This document shows positions 59,083-64,000 of a DNA stretch of 64,000 bases, in pieces. The position numbers and the translations under genes are program-made. The stretch spans positions 328,501 to 392,500 of the forward strand of contig JAODUP010000035.1 of the NCBI GenBank assembly GCA_025642065.1, read 5' to 3'. The notes below the pieces were generated by a model, which made no database searches, was not told the DNA's origin, and was given only the letters and a program-made list of their open reading frames with translations. Positions within the stretch are counted from its first letter, which is position 1. Every line of letters starts with the position of its first letter. Source of the stretch: Paralvinella palmiformis. Its lineage: Eukaryota; Annelida; Polychaeta; Terebellida; Alvinellidae.

Positions 59083-59399
59083 TTCAACCTAAGATCGTTG
59101 TTCGGGCATTTAGTTTGCGGCCTATAGCTGATTCAAGGATACCGGACTTTTCAAGAATCTCATTAGTCGGATCCGGTTCCTGATTTTGTATTATCCAGTA
59201 ATCAAAGGTTAAGAGTTTGACGTGTTAATATTAGGTTTAGAACGTTGAAATGCCTACTTATATAGCCTGTTCCCGTATGAGTCTCCTATGTGGTATCAGC
59301 TTTAGCTCTCGGTAGATATAGTAACATATAGGGTCCGAGTGCGGTTTGGGAAAGACATTTCGGAATACTTTTTGTGGACATCTGTGGATCATGACACTA

Positions 59400-59482
59400 T
59401 GGGGACTATCGGAACATGAGGCTGTTGGAACATGACTAGACTGTCGGAACATGAGACTGCCAGAACATGAGATTCTCGGAAT
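59400..59482. repeat. Tandem GGAACATGAGACTG-like units
   Basis: Four degenerate 16-19 base units (TCGGAACATGAGGCTGT, TGGAACATGACTAGACTGT, CGGAACATGAGACTGC, CAGAACATGAGATTC), resembling in style the arms of the nearby foldback elements. Confidence 0.8.
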
Positions 59483-60402
59483 TTTGGGATTTCAAAGCAT
59501 AGAATACAGTCTGGCCCCCCCAAAATAGCTAGTCGCAGATAGTCATTTGCTGTTAAATAAATATGTTTGACAATAAAAAAATGACAATCGAGACACTAAG
59601 TCTAAGGTCTTATATTAAATAAACGCCACCTAGTGACTCCGAGAGTGAGGAGTTAATTCCTGTTGTCTGTCCATGATGACGGGTAATACATTGATTGGGT
59701 ACTCGCAACCAGATTTAGGGTATATGCGAAGTTTTCTTCCTTTATTGGCAGTCATTCGCAAATACGTTGTTTATCGAGTCCTGGAAAAAACACCACGTGC
59801 AATAACGGTCATTAACATAAAAAATGGAAATGTCACCACGAAATATGAACATCACAAACGTGTAAAATCAAGAACTAGAACGTCAGTCGTTCATAACTGT
59901 ATGTTCATTTCCGAAACTTCTTCCAGTTGAGTTCCATATAAGAACATCACGTGCCAATCAGTATACGATGAGTTAATTAACAGCTGATTAAAAAGGTTTA
60001 TAATAGCATTTGCAGAATGGCCATTCGGTGTTTAGGGGTATTCTACAACGTTACGGAGAGATCGTTGCCATTTACTCGCTAAACAGTACTCTCCTGGAAG
60101 AATCCAAGTCAGTTCCCTAGAATTCGTACACATGGAATGCTGGCGATACCCTTATATAGGTTCGTGTGGTGGTTGATAGTTCGGTTAAGTGGCCGTACCG
60201 TGCGTGGGAATAGATGCTGTATGATGCTGTACAACCTGGTACGTTACCTCAACTTTGACCATGCGATCCTGAAAGATCCCTGATGAGATATGCTCGAATA
60301 TAGCGGTAGGCTCTAGACCGCTGTGCATAGCCCTATATCCAGAAAGAAGAAAGAAACAGCTTTCAGATACTCTTGAATATTTATGAGTTTCAGCGCGAGT
60401 TA
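59483..60402. other. No gene seen
   Basis: An 85-codon open frame at 59673-59930 has no recognisable motif. The right end probably belongs to the degraded LINE at 60403. Confidence 0.45.
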
Positions 60403-60543
60403 TATGGTGATGGTACGTTTAGTATTGCAGCTCCCACTTCGTGGAATAGGTTATCGGTAGATATTAGAAATGCGTCGTCTCTTGAAAATTTTAAATCCGT
60501 TCTAAAAACACACCTACTCAATGTCGCTTTCACAGATAAATAA
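60403..60543 (+). pseudogene. LINE (non-LTR retrotransposon) reverse-transcriptase ORF, C-terminal remnant
   Basis: 47 codons ending in TAA: YGDGTFSIAAPTSWNRLSVD then IRNASSLENFKSVLKTHLL. This AAP..WN.LP..IR...SL..FK..LKTHL pattern is the usual C-terminal end of LINE ORF2 in the CR1/L2/jockey groups. The upstream catalytic part is absent, so this is a 5'-truncated copy. Confidence 0.85.
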
Positions 60544-60680
60544 TAATTATCTTTTAAATCTCTTATTGGATTTTTACAGATATATTATTTGGGGTATTAT
60601 TATAGTAGATAGTATTTGTACAGCGCCTTTGAATGACTGTTCCTAGTAAAGGCGGTTTATTAAATATACATTATTATAAT
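60544..60680 (+). mobile_element. LINE 3' end with SINE-like tail
   Basis: ATTTGTACAGCGCCTTTGAA, then AAAGGCGGTTTATTAAATA and an ATTATTAT run. Similar in layout to the tail of the SINE at 19128-19462. Confidence 0.65.
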
Positions 60681-60766
60681 TTTTTATTGTATCCATTTTA
60701 CTGAAGAATTTTTTGAAACTATCATTAAAATAATGTATATAAATAAATATTAAGTATACTTATGAG

Positions 60767-60768
<2 letters not shown>

Positions 60769-60854
<86 letters not shown>

Positions 60855-60868
60855 GAGAGAGAGAGAGA
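60769..60868. repeat. Long (CA)n microsatellite with TA and GA end
   Basis: About 40 CA units, then TATATA and (GA)n. Confidence 0.97.
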
Positions 60869-60987
60869 TAAATACATAAGTGCATGTATCACTATGGCAC
60901 GAAGTGCAGAGTGCCTTTACCCATTAGAGTCCTCAGCCGCTGGTAATAGTGCCTCAGCAAAACAAAACCTGACGCGTTGTACTAGTG

Positions 60988-61054
<67 letters not shown>
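60988..61054. repeat. Second long (CA)n microsatellite
   Basis: About 33 CA units, 120 bases from the previous tract. Poly Thr-His frames here are artefacts. Confidence 0.97.
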
Positions 61055-61055
<1 letters not shown>

Positions 61056-61339
61056 TTCCATTTATCATACATTCTAACAAAATCTCAATCAGCATAAGGT
61101 ACTTCATATATATATATATATATATATTTATTCCAAGAGTTCTTATATTATGTAGGATACCGAAGAAAGTATATATGGTTTTAATAATTTTGGTTTAATT
61201 AAAGTGGACTGATAATATTTATAAGTGACTAGCTCCTATAATACGTTGATCATCTTCCGATTTAAAAGTCCTCTGGAAGACGTAACGTAAACTGAGTCGT
61301 CATCATTTCTTGTTGCTTGGATCTATCTATACGTGTGTT

Positions 61340-61425
61340 GGGATTGCGCTTCTGTAATGCAGTAGGTAGTGCACTGCTTTATAGATCCCGGAGCGTCGGA
61401 TCGAATCTCAGCGTTGCCTGTGTTC
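61340..61425 (+). repeat. tRNA-like head fragment
   Basis: TGCAGTAGGTAGTGCACTGC (A-box-like) and GTCGGATCGAATCTCAGCG (B-box-like), directly left of foldback element C. Confidence 0.6.
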
Positions 61426-61431
61426 GTAGGG

Positions 61432-61835
61432 TATCCGGACAAAATACCGCAGGACATAATCCCACGCAATAAAATTTAAACACTATTTTTATTTGCGCAA
61501 TACAATTAAATGACTATTTTCCTTTATGTATTACCGGATAAGTATGCAGTAGATAAGGAAAATATAATGATAATTGCAGATATTTGCTCATAGGTTAGCT
61601 CATAGGTCAGCTCATAGGTCAGCTCATAGGTCAGCTCATAGGTCAGCTAAAGCAATCTTAGTTAATTGGTGACATTATGTTTTTTTCTGTAATTGAAACC
61701 CGTTGAAATATAATGGGCTCTATTGAATGCAACACATTATTGTCCTAAAATGTAGTTCTCCTATTACTGTGCTAATTTAATTTTTGAGTGCGGGATTTTG
61801 TCCTTCTTCTCCCTGGTTTTGTCCCGGATTCGTTC
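61432..61835. mobile_element. Foldback element C (CCGGACAAAATACC arms)
   Basis: Left arm ATCCGGACAAAATACCGC and GGACATAATCCCACGC. The right arm is the inverse: GTGCGGGATTTTGTCC and GGTTTTGTCCCGGATTCG. The interior is AT-rich and includes the 12-base tandem repeat. Confidence 0.75.
61587..61648. repeat. 12-base tandem repeat (AGCTCATAGGTC)
   Basis: Five almost identical units inside element C. Confidence 0.95.
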
Positions 61836-61965
61836 GTAGGACGTGTTATCCGAGCGTTTCATTTCTGCAGTCAGTAGTCTCTCAATGTGGCCCCGTGCCG
61901 AGACTGAATATAACATTCACTCACTCACTCGTTCACTTGCTCACTGAATTTTATATTATCCGGTC

Positions 61966-62034
<69 letters not shown>
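61966..62034. repeat. (TA)n(GT)n microsatellite
   Basis: TA run broken by single TG units, then a GT run. Confidence 0.95.
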
Positions 62035-62409
62035 TGTAATTCTTCCAATTAGTCGAGTATATCAGGTATCTACTCCTGATTGTGAATACACGTTTCCACG
62101 GATACTGTCTTGTATAGATATTTAATATTACATATCTAACATTTGAACATAACCCTTTACAAATAGAATTTGAAATAAATCTTAGAGTTCGATCGATATT
62201 AGCATATTTCGAAAAGTCGTATTCCGTACCTGCCCGTGGCTAGTCCTAATTAATGCCTAGTACAAATTCAACAGTTTTTAGTCGATTATCTCACTAACCC
62301 ATGTCTGCCATATTCTTCAAAAAGAATGAAAACTCTGATGATACATAACAATAAAATCTGTACCCAAAACACATAACAATAGATTAATATCAAACACTAT
62401 CAATGGTAG

Positions 62410-62635
62410 CCGGACAAACACCCCTGTGGAAATAACCCCCCTGAATATACGAATTAGGGTTAGGGTTAATTGACAGTAATTAACACACATACCAATGGTT
62501 GTTAGAATATGGCCGCTGCAATTGGAAATTTGTGTTTGGCCTTATATAGTTATATTTTCAAAAACTATATATTAAATTTACATATAAACCATCTTTTTCA
62601 AAACAACCACTGACATTCAGGGGATTTTGTCCGGG
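62410..62635. mobile_element. Foldback element D (CCGGACAAACACCCC arms)
   Basis: Left arm CCGGACAAACACCCC and AACCCCCCTGAAT. The right arm is the inverse: ATTCAGGGGATTTTGTCCGG. The core 62468-62612 is a near copy of 28165-28315. Shortest complete copy of this family here (about 225 bases). Confidence 0.8.
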
Positions 62636-63064
62636 ATTCACTATCAATTCTCTTTAGCTGTAATGCATGACCTGACTATTACAAAATTAGTATATACTGT
62701 AAAACATATGTCAGAGAGTTGAGAACACTACTCTAAATCCAGGATCCATGGCTGCTTGAGACATTATAAATGGCGTGCTTATTATAAAGTTATCGTTCAT
62801 CAATATTTCGCCAGATGGCAGCACTATAATAATAATGATTGAATTTCTTTAGTTATATTACACGATTTATTCACAACAAAACAGGGATCACACAAGCGGA
62901 AGCGTCAGCACCAAATGTATGGACCCTATGCAATGAGTGACAGTTTCCTTAAAACTCAAAATATGGACAGAGAAAGAGAGAGAGAGACGGAATATCCTGA
63001 AGCTGATCCTGATAGAAACGGATTTTTATCGAACCGCCTTAATGGGTCAGCGTGTATGGTGCAC

Positions 63065-63780
63065 GGACAAATGTCCACCGGACAAATGCTCACCAGACAA
63101 ATGGTCACCGGATAATTTCCCACTGGACAAATGCTCACCAATAAACTGGGAGATTGGACAAATTCCGACCAAGAAATGAGTAAAAGAAGAAATACATAAA
63201 TGAAAATAAAATAAACGACAAAATTTAAATAATTCTTTTCATTTATTTACATTCTGAATCATGAATGACGATTTAAATGAACGATGCCCTCAATATCATA
63301 TGATTGCAATCATGGATAGAATTTCTAAGGGACAATACAAAACATTGCAATTGATGATATAAAGAAGCCTAAAGTTTGCATGGCTTCGATGAAGGAAGCA
63401 TTTAATTTTCAACAAGAGAAGAACTTTAATCTTCTGGTTCAAGTTCATCGCATTTGATTGATATCGCTTCTAAAGGCTTCAATTAAATATCAATAGTAAA
63501 TAACTTTAATTGATAATATACTGTTTAAATTGGAAGTCAGTTTACAAAAATAATAGTGATAGTATTGGGATTGTAATATTTGAAAATGTTGACATTATAC
63601 TTAAATATTTTGAAGCCAAACAATTACTATCATATACATGATATAAAATGGAAACTTGTTTAGTTTTAGTTCAATGTTTTGTTTAGTTTAATATTTCTTT
63701 CTTGGTGGGCATTTGTCCACTCTCCTACTTCATTGGTGAACATTTGTCGGGTGAGCATTTGTCGGGTGGGCATTTGTCCT
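63065..63780. mobile_element. Foldback element E (GGACAAATGCTCACC arms)
   Basis: Left arm 63065-63177: five or six units of GGACAAATGCTCACC type, then GGACAAATTCCGACCAAGAA. Right arm 63693-63780: the same units inverted (GGTGAGCATTTGTCGG, TTGGTGGGCATTTGTCC). The arms stay in register through the non-unit spacer as well. Interior AT-rich, non-coding. Confidence 0.85.
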
Positions 63781-64000
63781 ACTTTCGCGTGTATGCAGGA
63801 CAACTTATATAGTGATCAGCCATCAATGATGTTATGATATCGAGAAAATTAGCATCCGGAATAGTTATTTGTTACGAGTTCGAACTCGTTATCCTTATAG
63901 TTGAGTTGGGTTTTTAAAAAAAAGTTTTGTTGCTGATCACATATCATTCATTATCTTCGACATATGGCCAAGGGGTGACAAATAGGACAAACACGGGTAT
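63781..64000. other. No gene seen
   Basis: Short flank to the window end. Confidence 0.5.

Noticed and set aside
59673..59930. 85-codon plus-strand open frame
   Set aside because: No domain, repeat or splice support; composition fits a chance frame.
60762..61097. 111-codon open frame (poly Thr-His)
   Set aside because: Produced by two CA microsatellites.
62455..62472. Interstitial telomere-like TTAGGGTTAGGG
   Set aside because: Only about two units, inside foldback element D.
1..64000. CRISPR arrays, operons, bacterial insertion sequences, rRNA genes
   Set aside because: None seen; the DNA is eukaryotic. The tRNA-like sequences all belong to SINE heads and none folds as an intact tRNA on inspection.

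Overview
The window is animal nuclear DNA. Its genes have many exons with GT/AG introns, their products are animal cell-cycle and translation proteins, the DNA is AT-rich, and it is full of CA/TA microsatellites and tRNA-derived SINEs. The overall style suggests an invertebrate, most likely a lophotrochozoan such as a mollusc; that assignment is an inference. No prokaryotic, viral or CRISPR features were seen.

Three protein-coding genes could be assembled exon by exon, with reading phase checked at every junction. (1) 483-7655, plus strand: the 3' part of a kinesin-5 (KIF11/Eg5) gene, 12 exons, encoding the end of the coiled-coil stalk and the tail with the BimC box. Its motor domain lies left of the window. 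(2) 12485-22858, minus strand: a complete 12-exon gene for a protein of about 616 residues. It has a short MIF4G-like N-terminal part, four tandemly duplicated exons, and a canonical eIF4E-binding motif (YGKKFLL) near the C-terminus. It resembles Mextli-type eIF4E-binding proteins, but no KH domain was found. (3) 32329-53125, minus strand: a complete 23-exon retinoblastoma-like pocket protein (p107/p130 type, about 1079 residues), with both pocket halves, a cyclin-docking RRRLF motif in the spacer, and two palindromic E2F sites upstream of its start. As read, two of its exons (3 and 17) each carry one extra base that puts a UGA stop in frame. All 24 coding exons of the other two genes are intact.

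Layout: 1-9005 kinesin-5 end and 3' UTR; 9010-10390 short intergenic stretch with SINEs; 10400-22930 the Mextli-like gene, convergent with kinesin-5; 22930-30480 intergenic, repeat-rich; 30490-53300 the RBL gene; 53300-64000 no recognisable host gene, but a concentration of mobile-element remains. The last region includes several foldback elements whose arms are built from short repeated phrases (GGACAAAA.CCCC, GGACAAATGCTCACC, GGACGTTTTGGCCACAG), a LINE C-terminal fragment and long CA tracts.

Two of the three genes (kinesin-5 and the E2F-regulated pocket protein) are cell-cycle genes and the third is probably a translation factor. Their adjacency is probably incidental. The points most worth following are the paired +1 disruptions in RBL, the E2F sites at RBL, the fourfold exon array, the splice donor made of a microsatellite, and the foldback elements.
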